DNA of 64,000 nt, taken from contig CM064681.1 of the NCBI GenBank assembly GCA_032717465.1, positions 15,481,010-15,545,009 of the forward strand, written 5' to 3'. Both the position numbers and the translations under genes were made by a program. The stretch is from Coenobita brevimanus. Lineage: Eukaryota; Arthropoda; Malacostraca; Decapoda; Coenobitidae. Within the stretch, counting starts at the first letter, position 1. Each line of letters begins with the position of its first letter. Shown here one piece after another: positions 26,074-46,180 of this stretch. The notes under the pieces were generated by a model. That model searched no databases, was not told the DNA's origin, and saw only the letters and a program-made list of their open reading frames with translations.

Positions 26074-28773
26074 TCACATACTCCAGCAGGTTGACGTCAT
26101 CTTCCTCCGACAGCCAGCATTCCTTGAGTAACTTAAGGGGTCCTCTTTCTTCATGGCCAAACAGTAGTTCAAAAGGTGAAAAGGTGAGAAGAACAGTGAT
26201 TCATTTGGAGATTCTCTTGCGGCCAATACGACGAATGGAAGACCTTTATCCCAGTCTTTCTGATGTTCCAAACAGTATTTCTTGAGCATCGATTTGAGTG
26301 TTTGATGATATCTCTCCAACGCTCCTTGGATCTGGGGATGGTAAGCTGAAGACGTGATCTGGGAGATGCCCAACTCTTTCAGAGACTGATTGAAAACATT
26401 TGACATGAAATTACTTCCCCGGTCTGACGGTACCTCCTTGGGCAGACCAAATTTTGTGAAGAACCCTAGCATTTCCTTAACCACGTTCTTTGCTGAGATA
26501 TTTCTAAGTGGAATAGCTTCAGGATAACGAGTAGCCATATCAATCAGGGTCAACACATAAGAAAATCCTGAAGAAGTCTTAGGAAGAGGGCCCACAATAT
26601 CCACCAACACACGGGTGAAAGGCGCCTCAAATGGAGGAATGGGAACTAGAGGTGCAACCTTTTCGGTCTGATTACACTTCCCCACAACTTGACAGGTGTG
26701 ACAAGACTTACAATACCAGGAAACATCCCTGAAGATACCTGGCCAGTAGAAGTGTTTCAAAATGCGTGCCACAGTCTTCCTCACTCCAAGGTGTCCTGCC
26801 AAACTGGAATCATGAGCCACTCTAATGATATCCTGCCTACAAACACGAGGGATAACAACTTGATGTACAAGCTCCCATTCACAGTCGGCTGATGCTGTTG
26901 GGGGTCTCCACTTCCTCATAAGTACTCCTGACTTTACATAATAACAAGTAGAAGCACCGGCTGACTCTTCCTCACTGCAAGCAGAGTTAGCTAGACCTTT
27001 CAACTCAGGGTCAGCAACCTGCAACTCAACCAACTCTTGACGAGACAAATTATCAACACTACGGGGTACTGCCTCATCTGGTGAGTGGTCCAAATTAGCA
27101 AGAAAAGTGTCAGCTAGAATAACATCATCATCATCATCATCCTCTAAATCACCAGTAACTTTAGACTTAGCCCTAGTGACAGCACATGCAGGGAACACAT
27201 CAGGGACATCACAATCCTGGGTCGCAGCCACTGGCTCACCAGACAACTGAGGAGCTGGACACACCTGACTTCCACCAATATCATTTCCAAGTAAGAAAGT
27301 TACACCTGACATTGGGAGTGTCTCAACCAACCCAACCATAACGGAACCATTAACAAAACCAGACTCTAAATTCACTCTGCACAGAGGGACAGAGAAGTAA
27401 TTATTCCCTACGCCTGGTAAGATTACAGTTTCATCAGAGGAATTAACATTAGAGCCTAGAACACTGGTCAGCATAAGGGATTGGCAAGCACCTGTATCAC
27501 GATATATTTTAACTGATTTCCTGTCATTACTGTCCAGAGAACTGACAAAACCATCAGACAGGAAATTAGCACATGAACTCTTGAGAGTGTCACCCACGTT
27601 ACTGCTCAAAAGAGGAGCTCCATCATGAGAATTTATGTTACCCCTCAAAGCAGGTTCAGTTAACTCAGTTAAAGAATTCTGGGAACTCTCAAGGGTGGAC
27701 ACTAGACCAATTGACTGAATATTTAAAGACTCCTTTTTGTTCACATCACGCTGTCTCCTGAAACATTTCTCCGTAGTATGACCAAGCTTACTACAATAAG
27801 TACATTTACTTTTCTGAAATCTAGAGGTGAAGCTGGTATTTACTTCCTGAGAAACATCATCTTTATTCTCTTCCCTGTTACCTGTACTCTGAGTAGAGGC
27901 AACGTACTTACTCTCGGCTTTCCTTTTTTCTCTAGAATATCTCTTGTGAGTGAGAACATATTTATCAGCTCAAGCTGCAGCATCAGACAAATTATCTATT
28001 CTTTTCTCATCAAGATATAGGCTTACATCTTTACTAATACACCTTTTGAAGTCCTCCAGCAAAATCATCTGCTTAAATTTACCAAAATCAGAATCCACAT
28101 TCTTAGAATTTAACCACTGCTCTAACAGATCTTCTTTGATTTTTGCATACTCAACATGGGATTGCTTATCTTGCTTGTAAGTTGTCCTAAATTTTACTCT
28201 ATAGGCTTCAGGAACAAGCTCATAGGCCTTAAGAATCAAGCTCTTAACTACATCATAATTATCACATTCATCCTGAGGCAAAGATGCATAAGTTACTTGA
28301 GCTTTACCGGTGAGAACAGTTTGAAGGAGTACTGGCCAATACTTTCTGGGCCAATTAAAACCTGTAGCTACCCTCTCAAACAACTGAAAATACTTTGTTA
28401 AATCAGATTCATTAAAAGGAGGGACAAGTTTAACATTTTTAGCCACATCAAAATCATCAGAGCTAGATGATCCAGTTCCACCTTGTTTCATGCGATACTC
28501 ATGGTCTGCCTGAATCCTAGCAAGTTCAACTTGTGCGTGTATCTGTGCCTCCTGAATACGAGCCTCCGCCTCCTTAGCACGAGACTCCTGCAGGGCTAGC
28601 TGTAACTTAGCTAATTCAATCTGCGTTTGCTTATTTGGAGGAGATACATTAAACAAGCTTTCATTAATCATGTCAACAATCTGATCTTTAGAATGATGAG
28701 AGCGAACAGCAATTCCCAATTGTTGTGCAACAAGTTTAAGTTCATTCCTTGTTCTGTTTTCTACATCCAACAC
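26074..28773 (-). pseudogene. Copy C Gag-protease-integrase frame with one TGA
   Basis: A single frame with one in-frame TGA at 27972-27970 in the Gag region ('DNLSDAAA' stop), where A has a Leu codon. It keeps the coiled coil, capsid-like region, CCHC knuckle, 'RDTGACQSL' protease, HHCC zinc domain and DD35E integrase core. Protein-level markers ('FNESDLTKYF', 'DTGACQ') follow copy F over most of its length, while the short coiled coil and the 4-bp deletion at the start follow A/B. The tail after 'SPFHLLNY' is frameshifted by the 8-bp duplication near 26175. Confidence 0.9.
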
Positions 28774-28910
28774 TGCACATTTGACAAAAAATCTTTGGCT
28801 TCATCAAGCGTAGTAATAGTAGACATCATGAATAAGTAACAGTCACAAAATATCAAGAAATATCCTTATGGTAATATCCTGAATATCCTGATATGAGGTC
28901 GCCAAATTTA

Positions 28911-29696
28911 TGTTACGGAACAGAGAAAGATAATGTATACTTTAAGTGAGAATACTAATAATCACTACTGTCCCGTTAAGTTCCAGGTTCAAAACAAAGA
29001 GTTAGGTAAAATTACAAGTTAAAGTTTAATGCTCAAACTAACAAAAAACATTCAGAACTCATAAGGATAATGTAATGGCAAAAACAGGTTAAATATATTG
29101 TTAACTGCAATAGCCTCTATTAACACGAAATTAGCATGAGTAAATTTATCTAAGTCAGCCCTGTTAAAATGAGATACCAGATAATACTCAGTGAATGCCA
29201 GATATATTATTACAGATACAAAATATTATTAATGATGGCTGACAATAAAAACCTTTACATAAATTACAAAAACCTCACTAGGCCCACAAATCAACAACCT
29301 ATGCTACACAGTACAAGAACAAAATGCAACAACAGTTATACTCAAATTACACAGCTGCTAGATGGTTGGAGACTTACGGAGCACTCACAATAATAATAAC
29401 GGTACAGGGGAGGACAGAGATTTGAACAAAATGAGGAGCAGATCTAAGTGGCAATGATGCAGAGACTGAGCTCATTATATAGGGGCCAGCAGAGCTTGAT
29501 ACAACTTGTAAGAAGGACGCGCAAAGGAAGCCTAGGGGACAAAGAGCTGACAATCCTGCTTTGAACAACAGAAAGGACGACTTTACTATAACGGTAGAAG
29601 GGGGGGAACTGAGGCAGAAAACACTCGTGATCAAACAGGCAGCACACAGTGCCTTAGAATTACACAAAGGATGATGAAATCATAGGCTATGTAACA
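28911..29696 (-). repeat. 5' LTR of copy C (subtype 1)
   Basis: 786 bp, subtype 1, unlike the 3' LTR of the same element. Confidence 0.94.

Positions 29697-29734
<38 letters not shown>
29697..29734. repeat. (TA)n tract between copy C and X2
   Basis: A G followed by a short TA run, from the LTR end to X2. Confidence 0.95.
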
Positions 29735-33288
<3,554 letters not shown>

Positions 33289-33349
33289 CCCCCCCACAAA
33301 GAAAAAGAAATTTACAAAGGAAATTTCTGATTACTCTAAAACAATCTGT

Positions 33350-33710
33350 CTAAAGTCTAGATAAGCAACTTGCAATAACATTTTCTTTCCCCTTGACATG
33401 TTGTATGTCTAATGAATACTCCCGAAGAAGTAGACTCCATCTTGTCAAACTCTGATTTTTATCTTTAAACTTACTAAGGAATTTCAGTGGTTTATGATCG
33501 GTATAAATGACTATGGGGTCAAAACCAGAACACATATAAAATGAAAAATGCTGTAAACCCAAAATCAAGGCCAAAAGCTCTTTCTCAATAGTTGAGTAGT
33601 TCTTTTGAGGTGGAGTGAACTTCTTACTGTAATAAGATACAGGGTGTTCAATACCCTGATCATCCTCTTGCAGCAAAACAGCCCCAGCTCCTGTATCACT
33701 TGCATCAACA
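33350..33710 (-). pseudogene. Copy D RNase H, N-terminally cut
   Basis: Open from the deletion joint to the stop at 33350. It keeps 'LLQEDDQGIEHP', 'IEKELLALI' and 'YTDHKPLKFL'. The last Asp motif is altered to 'NVIASCLSRL', where other copies have 'ADC', so the final catalytic acid is lost. It is out of frame with the upstream integrase. Confidence 0.87.
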
Positions 33711-34233
33711 CAGTGGTTCTTCCTGGAGTAGCATGGAACACTTGCAGGTACTCCTGCAGTACTGCCGAAAACTCTTGCCTTTCCTTGGGAGGTAGATGAG
33801 AAAGCTTAGTCTGAAGATCATTCATGATATCAGGATTCTTCCCCAAACTATCACTCAGGCTCATACTGCATGGGAGAGCTTCACTTCCAGACTCGGGTGG
33901 AACAGCTACAGTGTAGACTGGATTATTTTCATCCCGCCTGTGATATAACTTTATCATGTTGATGTGACAAAGTTGCTTGTTCTTTCTACGATCTGGTGTG
34001 GCGATGACATAGTTGACATCACTGAGTTTCTTCTCCACGAAATAAGGACCACTAAACTTGGCTTGAAGAGGTTGCCCATGCACCAGTAGCAGAATCAAAA
34101 CCTGATCTCCTGGTTGAAAGTGGCATAACTTGGACTTCTTATCATACCAAGTCTTCATCTTCTCCTGAGCAGCTCCTAAATTCTCTCTCGCCAGTTGTAA
34201 AGCAGTGGACAGCCGTTCTTTGAACTTCATCAC
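33565..34233 (-). pseudogene. Copy D integrase GPY/F tail and RT linker
   Basis: 222 codons from 'KFKERLSTAL' through 'SGPYFVEKKL' and the RT linker to 'TTVLM', then out-of-frame RNase H DNA after the deletion joint. Unlike A and B it has the complete 'FQPGDQVL' motif before GPY/F. Confidence 0.87.
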
Positions 34234-35859
34234 ATACTCCAGCAGGTTGACGTCATCTTCCTCCGACAGCCAGCATTCCTTGAGTAACTTAAGGGGTCCT
34301 CTTTCTTCATGGCCAAACAGTAGTTCAAAAGGTGAAAAGGTGAGAAGCCCAGTGATTCATTTGGAGATTCTCTTGCGGCCAATATGACGAATGGAAGACC
34401 TTTATCCCAATCTTTCTGATGTTCCGAACAGTATTTCTTGAGCATCGATTTGAGTGTTTGTTTGATATCTCTCCAACTCTCCTTGGATCTGGGGATGGTA
34501 AGCTGAAGACGTGATCTGGGAAATGCCCAACTCTTTCAGAGACTGCTTGAAAACATCTGACATGAAATTACTTCCCCGGTCTGACTGTACCTCCTTGGGC
34601 AGACCAAATTTTGTGAAGAACCCTAGCATTTCCTTAACCACGTTCTTTGCTGAGATATTTCTAAGTGGAATGGCTTCAGGATAACGAGTAGCCATATCAA
34701 TCAGGGTCAACACATAAGAAAATCCTGAAGAAGTCTTAGGAAGAGGGCCCACAATATCCACCAACACACGGGTGAAAGGCGCCTCAAAAGGAGGAATGGG
34801 AACTAGAGGTGCAACCTTATCGGTCTGATTACACTTCCCCACAACTTGACAGGTGTGACAAGACTTACAATACCAGGAAACATCCCTGAAGATACCTGGC
34901 CAGTAGAAGTGTTTCAAAATGCGTGCCACAGTCTTCCTCACTCCAAGGTGTCCTGCCAAACTGGAATCATGAGCCACTCTAATGATATCCTGCCTACAAA
35001 CACGAGGGATAACAACTTGATGTACAACCTCCCATTCACAGTCGGCTGATGCTGTTGGGGGTCTCCACTTCCTCATAAGTACTCCTGACTTTACATAATA
35101 ACAAGTAGAAGAACCGGCTGACTCTTCTTCACTGTAGGCAGAGTTAGCTAGACCTTTCAACTCAGGGTCAGCAACCTGCAACTCAACCAACTCTTGACGA
35201 GACAAATTATCAACACTACGGGGTACTGCCTCATCTGGTGGGTGGTCCAAATTAGCAAGAAAAGTGTCAGCTAGGATAACATCATCATCATCATTATCCT
35301 CTAAATCACCAGTAACTTTAGACTTAGCCCTAGTGACAGCACATACAGGGAACACATCAGGGACATCACAATCCTGGGACACAGCCACTGGCTCACTAGA
35401 CAACTGAGGAGCTGGACACACTTGACTTCCACCAATATCATTTCCAAGTAAGAAAGTTACACCTGACATTGGGAGTGTCTCAACCAACCCAACCATAACA
35501 GAATCATTAACAAAACCAGACTCTAAATTCACTCTGCACAGAGGGACAGAGAAGTAATTATTCCCTACGCCTTGTAAGATTACAGTTTCATCAGAGGAAT
35601 TAACATTAGAGCCTAGAACACTGGTCAGCATAAGGGATTGGCAAGCACCTGTATCACGATATATTTTAACTGATTTCCTGTCATTACTGTCCAGAGGACT
35701 GACAAAACCATCAGACAGGAAATTAGCACATGAACTCTTGAGAGTGTCACCCACGTTACTGCTCAAAAGAGGAGCTCCATCATGAGAATTTAAGTTACCC
35801 CTCAAAGCAGGTTCAGTTAACTCAGTTAAAGAATTCTGGGAACTCTCAAGGGTGGACAC
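34230..35859 (-). pseudogene. Copy D protease-integrase region, frameshifted
   Basis: The main frame (35859-34402) holds the 'RDTGACQSL' protease, HHCC zinc domain and integrase core up to 'GELERYQTNTQ'. There an altered 'gtttgtttgata' near 34458 shifts the frame just after the catalytic Glu. A second piece (34445-34230) continues 'LKKYCSEHQKDW' to the 8-bp duplication near 34330. Confidence 0.88.
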
Positions 35860-36928
35860 TAGACCAATTGACTGAATATTTAAAGACTCCTTTTGTTCAC
35901 ATCACGCTGTCTCCTGAAACATTTCTCCGTAGTATGACCAAGCTTACTACAATAAGTACATTTACTTTTCTGAAATCTAGAGGTGAAGCTGGTATTTACT
36001 TCCTGAGAAACATCATCTTTATTCTCTTTCCTGTTACCTGTATTCTGAGTAGAGGCAACGTACTTACTCTCGGCTTTCCTTTTTCTCTAGAATATCTCTT
36101 GTTAGTGAGAACATATTCATCAGCTAAAACTGCAGCATCAGACAAATTATCTATTCTTTTCTCATCAAGATATAGGCTTACATCTTTACTAATACACCTT
36201 TTGAAGTCCTCCAGCAAAATCATCTGCTTAAATTTACCAAAATCAGAATCCACATTCTTAGAATTTAACCACTGCTCTAACAGATATTCTTTGATTTTTG
36301 CATACTCAACATGGGATTGCTTATCTTGCTTGTAAGTTGTCCTAAATTTTACTCTATAGGCTTCAGGAACAAGCTCATAGGCCTTAAGAATCAAGCTCTT
36401 AACTACATCATAATTATCACATTCATCCTGAGGCAAAGATGCATAAGTTACTTGAGCTTTACCGGTGAGAACAGTTTGAAGGAGTACTGGCCAATACTTT
36501 CTGGGCCAATTAAAACCTGTAGCTACCCTCTCAAACAACTGAAAATTCTTTGTTAAATCAGATTCATTAAAAGGAGGGACAAATTTAACATTTTTAGCCA
36601 CATCAAAATCATCAGAGCTAGATGATCCAGTTCCACCTTGTTTCATGCGATACTCATGGTCTGCCTGAATCCTAGCAAGTTCAACTTGTGCGTGTATCTG
36701 TGCCTCCTGAATACGAGCCTCCGCCTCCTTAGCACGAGACTCCTGCAGGGCTAGCTGTAACTTAGCTAATTCAATCTGCGTTTGCTTATTTGGAGGAGTT
36801 ACATTAAACAAGCTTTCATTAATCATGTCAACAATCTGATCTTTAGAATGATGAGAGCGAACAGCAATTCCCAATTGTTGAGCAACAAGCTTAAGTTCAT
36901 TCTTTGTTCTGTTTTCTACATCCAACAC
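35860..36928 (-). pseudogene. Copy D Gag region, frameshifted
   Basis: The frame is open for 310 codons (36928-35996): coiled coil, then capsid-like region. It shifts at a T-run that is one base short near 36088 and ends before the zinc knuckle. Another one-base loss near 35890 follows. It opens on GTG after the 4-bp deletion, as in A, B and C. A Phe for Leu and an Asn for Tyr ('FVPPFNESDLTKNF') are private to this copy. Confidence 0.87.
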
Positions 36929-37065
36929 TGCACATTTGACAAAAAATCTTTGGCTTCATCAAGCGTAGTAATAGTAGACATCATGAATAAATAACAGTCA
37001 CAAAATATCAAGCAATATCCTTATGGTAATATCCAGAATATCCTGATATGAGGTCGCCAAATTTA

Positions 37066-37850
37066 TGTTACGGAACAGAGAAAGATAATGTACACTTTAA
37101 GTGAGAATACTAATAATCACTACTGTCCCGTTAAGTTCCAGGTTCAAAACAAAAAGTTAGGTAAAATTACAAGTTAAAGTTTAATGCTCAAACTAACAAA
37201 AAACATTCAGGACTCATAAGGATAACGTAATGGCAAAAACAGGTTAAATATATGGTTAACTGCAATAGCCTTTATTAACACGAAATTAGCATGAGTAAAT
37301 TTATCTAAGTCAGCCCTGTTAAAATGAGATACCAGATAATACTCAGTGAATGCCAGATATATTATTACAGATACAAAATTTTATTAATGATGGCTGACAA
37401 TAAAAACCTTTACATAAATTACAAAAACCTCACTAGGCCCACAAATCAACAACCTATGCTACACAGTACAAGAACAAAATGCAACAACAGTTGTACTCAA
37501 ATTACACAGCTGCTAGATGGTTGGAGACTTCCGGAGCACTCACAATAATAATAACGGTACAGGGGAGGACAGAGATGTGAACAAAATGAGGAGTAGATCT
37601 AAGTGGCAATGATGCAGAGACTGAGCTCATTATATAGGGGCCAGCAGAGCTTGATACAACTTGTAAGAAGGACGTGCAAAGGAAGCCTAGGGGACAAAGA
37701 GCTGACAATCCTGCTTTGAACAAGAAAAAGGACGACTTTACTATAACGGTAGAAGGGGGGGACTGAGGCAGAACACGCTCGTGATCAAACAGGCAGCACA
37801 CAGTACCTTAGAATTACACAAAGGATAATGAAATCATAGGCTATGTAACA
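37066..37850 (-). repeat. 5' LTR of copy D (subtype 1)
   Basis: 785 bp, subtype 1. Confidence 0.94.
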
Positions 37851-41530
<3,680 letters not shown>

Positions 41531-41591
41531 CCTCCTCACAAAGAAAAAGAAATTTACAAAGGAAATTTCTTATTACTCTAAAACAACCTGT

Positions 41592-41952
41592 CTAAAGTCT
41601 AGATAAGCAACCTGCAATAACATTTTCTTTCCCCTTGACATGTTGTATGTCTATTGAATACTCCTGAAGAAGTAGACTCCATCTTGTCAATCTCTGATTT
41701 TTATCTTTAAACTTACTAAGGAATTTCAGTGGTTTATGATCGGTATAAATGACTATGGAGTCAAAACCAGAACACATATAAAATGAAAAATGCTGTAAAC
41801 CCAAAATCAAGGCCAAAAGCTCTTTCTCAATAGTTGAGTAGTTCTTTTGAGGTGGAGTGAACTTCTTACTGTAATTAGATACAGGGTGTTCAATACCCTG
41901 ATCATCCTCTTGCAGCAAAACAGCAACAGCTCCTGTATCACTTGCATCAACA
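41592..41952 (-). pseudogene. Copy E RNase H, N-terminally cut
   Basis: Open from the deletion joint to 41592 with 'LLQEDDQGIEHP', 'IEKELLALI', 'YTDHKPLKFL' and 'NVIAGCLSRL'. The last motif has Gly where the catalytic Asp is expected. It is out of frame with the linker upstream. Confidence 0.87.
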
Positions 41953-42476
41953 CAGTGGTTCTTCCTGGAGCAGCATGGAACACTTGCAGGTACTCCTGCA
42001 GTAATGCCGAAAACTCTGGCCTTTCCTTGGGAGGTAGATGAGAAAGCTTAGTCTGGAGATCATTCATGATATCAGGATTCTTCCCCAAACTATCACTCAG
42101 GCTCATACTGCATGGGAGAGATTCACTTCCAGACTCGGGTGGAACAGCTACAGTGCAGACTGGATTATTTTCATCCCGCCTGTGATATAACTTTATCATG
42201 TTGATGTGACAAAGTTGCTTGTTCTTTCTACGATCTGGTGTGGCGATGACATAGTTGACATCACTGAGTTTCTTCTCCACGAAATAAGGACCACTAAACT
42301 TGGCTTGAAGAGGTTGCCCATGGACCAGTAGCAGAATCAAAACCTGATCTCCTGGCTGAAAGTGGCATAACCTGGACTTCTTTATCATACCAAGTCTTCA
42401 TCTTCTCCTGAGCAGCTCCTAAATTCTCTCTCGCCAGCTGTAAAGCAGTGGACAGCCGTTCTTTGAACTTCATCAC
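41807..42476 (-). pseudogene. Copy E integrase GPY/F tail and RT linker, frameshifted
   Basis: Two overlapping frames (42476-42294 and 42388-41807) are caused by a one-base insertion near 42380 ('cttctttatc' for 'cttcttatc'). The second holds 'FQPGDQVL', 'SGPYFVEKKL' and the linker to 'TTVLM', followed by out-of-frame RNase H DNA. Confidence 0.86.
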
Positions 42477-45259
42477 ATACTCCAGCAGGTTGACGTCATC
42501 TTCCTCCGACAGCCAGCATTCCTTGAGTAACTTAAGGGATCCTCTTTCTTCATGGCCAAACAGTAGTTCAAAAGGTGAAAAGGTGAGAAGCCCAGTGATT
42601 CATTTGGAGATTCTCTTGCGGCCAATATGACGAATGGAAGACCTTTATCCCAGTCTTTCTGATGTTCCAAACAGTATTTCTTGAGCATCGATTTGAGTGT
42701 TTGATGATATCCCTCCAACGCTCCTTGGATCTGGGGATGGTAAGCTGAAGACGTGATCTGGGAGATGCCCAACTCTTTCAGAGAATGCTTGAAAACATTT
42801 GACATGAAATTACTTCCCCGGTCTGATGGTACCTCCTTGGGCAGACCAAATTTTGTGAAGAACCCTAGCATTTCCTTAACCACATTCTTTGCTGAGATAT
42901 TTCTAAGTGGAATGGCTTCAGGATAACGAGTAGCCATATCAATCAGGGTCAACACATAAGAAAATCCTGAAGAAGTCTTAGGAAGAGGGCCTACAATATC
43001 CACCAACACACGGGTGAAAGGCGCCTCAAAAGGAGGAATGGGAACTAGAGGTGCAACCTTTTCGGTCTGATTACACTTCCCCACAACTTGACAGGTGTGA
43101 CAAGACTTACAATACCAGGAAACATCCCTGAAGATACCTGGCCAGTAGAAGTGTTTCAAAATGCGTGCCACAGTCTTCCTCACTCCAAAGTGTCCTGCCA
43201 AACTGGAATCATGAGCCACTCTAATGATATCCTGCCTACAAACACGAGGGATAACAACTTGATGTACAGCCTCCCATTCACAGTCGGCTGATGCTGTTGG
43301 GGGTCTCCACTTCCTCATAAGAACTCCTGACTTTACATAATAACAAGTAGAAGAACCGACTGACTCTTCTTCACTGTGAGCAGAGTTAGCTAGACCTTTC
43401 AACTCATGGTCAGCAACCTGCAACTCAACCAACTCTTGACGAGACAAATTATCAACACTACGGGGTACTGCCTCATCTGTTGGGTGGTCCAAATTAGCAA
43501 GAAAAGTGTCAGCTAGGATAACATCATCATCATCATTATCCTCTAAATCACCAGTAACTTTAGACTTAGCCCTAGTGACAGCACATGCAGGGAACACATC
43601 AGGGACATCACAATCCTGGGACGCAGCCACTGGCTCACTAGACAACTGGGGAGCTGGACACACTTGACTTCCACCAATATCATTTCCAAGTAAGAAAGTT
43701 ACACCTGACATTGGGAGTGTCTCAACCAACCCAACCATAACAGAACCATTAACAAAACCAGACTCTAAATTCACTCTGCACATAGGGACAGAGAAGTAGT
43801 TATTCCCTACTCCTTGTAAGATTACAGTTTCATCAGAGGAATTAACATTAGAGCCTAGAACACTGGTCAGCATAAGGGATTGGCAAGCACCTGTATCACG
43901 ATATATTTTAACTGATTTCCTGTCATTACTGTCCAGAGGACTGACAAAACCATCAGACAGGAAATTAGCACATGAACTCTTGAGAGTGTCACCCACGTTA
44001 CTGCTCAAAAGAGGAGCTCCATCATGAGAATTTAAGTTACCCCTCAAAGCAGGTTCAGTTAACTCAGTTAAAGAATTCTGGGAACTCTCAAGGGTGGACA
44101 CTAGACCAATTGACTGAATATTTAAAGACTCCTTTTTGTTCACATCACGCTGTATCCTGAAACATTTCTCCGTAGTATGACCAAGCTTACTACAATAAGT
44201 ACATTTACTTTTCTGAAATCTAGAGGTGAAGCTGGTATTTACTTCCTGAGAAACATCATCTTTATTCTCTTTCCTGTTACCTGTATTCTGAGTAGAGGCA
44301 ACGTACTGACTCTCGGCTTTCCTTTTTTCTCTAGAATATCTCTTGTGAGTGAGAACATATTCATCAGCTTAAACTGCAGCATCAGACAAATTATCTATTC
44401 TTTTCTCACCAAGATATAGGATTACATCTTTACTAATACACCTTTTGAAGTCCTCCAGCAAAATCATCTGCTTAAATTTACCAAAATCAGAATCCACATT
44501 CTTAGAATTTAACCACTGCTCTAACAGATCTTCTTTGATTTTTGCATACTCAACATGGGATTGCTTATCTTGCTTGTAAGTTGTCCTAAATTTTACTCTA
44601 TAGGCTTCAGGAACAAGCTCATAGGCCTTAAGAATCAAGCTCTTAACTACATCATAATTATCACATTCATCCTGAGGCAAAGATGCATAAGTTACTTGAG
44701 CTTTACCGGTGAGAACAGTTTGAAGGAGTACTGGCCAATACTTTTTGGGCCAATTAAATCCTGTAGCTACCCTCTCAAACAACTGAAAATACTTTGTTAA
44801 ATCATATTGATTAAAAGGAGGGACAAGTTTAACATTTTTAGCCACATCAAAATCATCAGAGCTAGATGATCCAGTTCCACCTTGTTTCATGCGATACTCA
44901 TGGTCTGCCTGAATCCTAGCAAGTTCAACTTGTGCGTGTATCTGTGCCTCCTGAATACGAGCCTCCGCCTCCTTAGCACGAGACTCCTGCAGGGCTAGCT
45001 GTAACTTAGCTAATTCATTCTGCGTTTGCTTATTTGGAGGAGTTACATTAAGCAAGCTTTCATTAATCATGTCAACAATCTGATCTTTAGAATGATGAGA
45101 GCGAACAGCAATTCCCAATTGTTGTGCAACAAGTTTAAGTTCATTCTTTGTTCTGTTTTCTACATCCAACACTGTTTGCACATTTGACAAAAAATCTTTG
45201 GCTTCATCAAGCGTAGTAATAGTAGACATCATGAATAAGTAACAGTCACAAAATATCAA
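42473..45259 (-). pseudogene. Copy E Gag-protease-integrase frame with one TAA
   Basis: This copy keeps the natural gag start. The likely ATG is near 45232 or 45229, giving 'MMSTITTLDEAKDFLSNVQT' before the helical region. The frame runs through capsid-like region, CCHC knuckle, protease 'RDTGACQSL', HHCC domain and DD35E core with a single TAA at 44371-44369. That is the same codon that is TGA in copy C. The Arg after the catalytic Glu is Gly ('ALEGYHQ'). The frame ends at the 8-bp duplication near 42575. Confidence 0.9.
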
Positions 45260-45313
45260 GCAATATCCTTATGGTAATATCCTGAATATCCTGATATGAG
45301 GTCGCCAAATTTA

Positions 45314-46098
45314 TGTTACGGAACAGAGAAAGATAATGTACACTTTAAGTGAGAATACTAATAATCACAACTGTCCCGTTAAGTTCCAGGTTCAAAACAA
45401 AGAGTTAGGTAAAATTACAAGTTAAAGTTTAATGCTCAAACTAACAAAAAACATTCAGTACTCATAAGGATAATGTAATGGCAAAAACAGGTTAAATATA
45501 TGGTTAACTGCAATAGCCTCTATTAACACGAAATTAGCATGAGTAAATTTATCTAAGTCAGCCCTGTTAAAATGAGATACCAGATAATACTCAGTGAATG
45601 CCAGATATATTATTACAGATACAAAATATTATTAATGATGGCTGACAATAAAAACCTTTACATAAATTACAAAAACCTCACTAGGCCCACAAATCAACAA
45701 CCTATGCTACACAGTACAAGAACAAAATGCAACAACAGTTATACTTAAATTACACAGCTGCTAGATGGTTGGAAACTTCCGGAGCACTCACAATAATAAT
45801 AACGGTACAGGGGAGGACAGAGATGTGAACAAAATGAGGAGCAGATCTAAGTGGCAATGATGCAGAGACTGAGCTCATTATATAGGGGCCAGCAGAGCTT
45901 GATACATCTTGTAAAAAGGACGCGCAAAGGAAGCCTAGGGGACAAAGAGCTGACAATCCTGTTTTTAACAACAGAAAGGACGACTTTACTATAACGGTAG
46001 AAGGGGGGGACTGAGGCAGAACATACTCGTGATCAAACAGGCAGCACACAGTACCTTAGAATTACACAAAGGATGATGAAATCATAGGCTATGTATCA
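45314..46098 (-). repeat. 5' LTR of copy E (subtype 1)
   Basis: 785 bp, subtype 1. The terminal 'gtaaca' is mutated to 'gtatca'. Confidence 0.94.
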
Positions 46099-46114
46099 GT
46101 ATATATATAATAAT

Positions 46115-46177
<63 letters not shown>
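46099..46177. repeat. (TA)n tract between copy E and X4
   Basis: 79 bp of TA with 'ataataatta' and 'ataaata' interruptions. Confidence 0.95.
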
Positions 46178-46180
<3 letters not shown>

